Positions 31,795 to 31,825 of a stretch of 31,825 nucleotides of DNA are shown piece by piece. Within the stretch, counting starts at the first letter, position 1. Each line of letters starts with the position of its first letter. A model generated the notes under the pieces. The model worked only from the letters and a program-made list of their open reading frames with translations, made no database searches and was not told the origin of the DNA. Location: positions 1 through 31,825 of the forward strand of contig DFBO01000125.1 of the NCBI GenBank assembly GCA_002366675.1, written 5' to 3'. This DNA comes from Flavobacteriaceae bacterium UBA3078. Its GTDB lineage: Bacteria; Bacteroidota; Bacteroidia; Flavobacteriales; Flavobacteriaceae. Both the position numbers and the translations under genes were made by a program.

Positions 31795-31825
31795 GGTGTC
31801 ACCTCGAGCATTATCGAAATCAAAA
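31795..31825. repeat. Possible start of an intergenic palindromic (REP-like) repeat, cut by the window edge
   Basis: GGTGTCACC (a nine-base palindrome) runs into CTCGAG (a six-base palindrome), and TCGAAATC follows. The stretch is more G+C-rich than its surroundings. Similar CACCTCGAGC sequences recur between genes in many flavobacterial genomes in my memory, but only part is visible here. Confidence 0.35.

Overview
The window reads as chromosomal DNA of a marine-type Flavobacteriaceae member (Bacteroidota). The evidence is the very A+T-rich intergenic DNA, TAnnTTTG-type -7 promoter elements, the absence of clear Shine-Dalgarno sites, a type IX secretion C-terminal sorting domain, FecI/FecR/TonB signalling genes, and a PafA-type alkaline phosphatase. 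I saw no tRNA, rRNA, CRISPR array, insertion sequence or phage gene.

Layout. 1-5033: two minus-strand exported proteins, one cut by the left edge and one giant (1449 aa) type IX-secreted protein with three repeated domains. 5248-8269: a plus-strand operon (PLP deaminase/desulfhydrase, GH73-LysM lipoprotein, hemL) closed by a bidirectional terminator. 8326-9831: minus-strand diheme cytochrome lipoprotein and a CpxP/Spy-like protein. 10009-13318: SprT-like metallopeptidase, mannose-1-phosphate guanylyltransferase and a DUF389 membrane protein. 13359-14863: MlaE/MlaF-type lipid transporter pair on the minus strand. 14974-16659: PafA-like alkaline phosphatase. 16660-21504 (minus): a phospholipid operon (LUD protein, cdsA, psd, acyl-CoA-binding protein), and upstream of it rsfS-ftsH. 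21599-24095: birA, then an SRPBCC protein and pyrE on the opposite strand, then a Nudix hydrolase. 24105-30307: an ECF sigma factor, FecR anti-sigma factor and STN-type TonB-dependent receptor (minus), divergent from a large repeat-rich LamG lipoprotein (plus). 30447-31775: ffh, followed by the start of what may be an intergenic repeat.

The most interesting part is 24105-30307. The leader of fecR (minus strand) and the leader of the divergent lipoprotein gene (plus strand) share an ungapped 32-base element: an identical 11-base block, 11 variable bases and an identical 10-base block, 26 of 32 bases matching. The blocks lie at -35/-10-like spacing. This suggests that the sigma factor drives both fecR-tonB and the lipoprotein, so the lipoprotein would be a functional partner of the receptor in a four-gene cell-surface signalling module. 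The lipoprotein combines four short N-terminal repeats, two calycin-like repeats and a C-terminal LamG domain, an architecture I do not recognise as a described system.

The rest is mostly housekeeping: envelope lipid synthesis, protein quality control, haem, pyrimidine and biotin metabolism, and membrane targeting. Several gene pairs are packed tail to tail, with abutting or overlapping stop codons.
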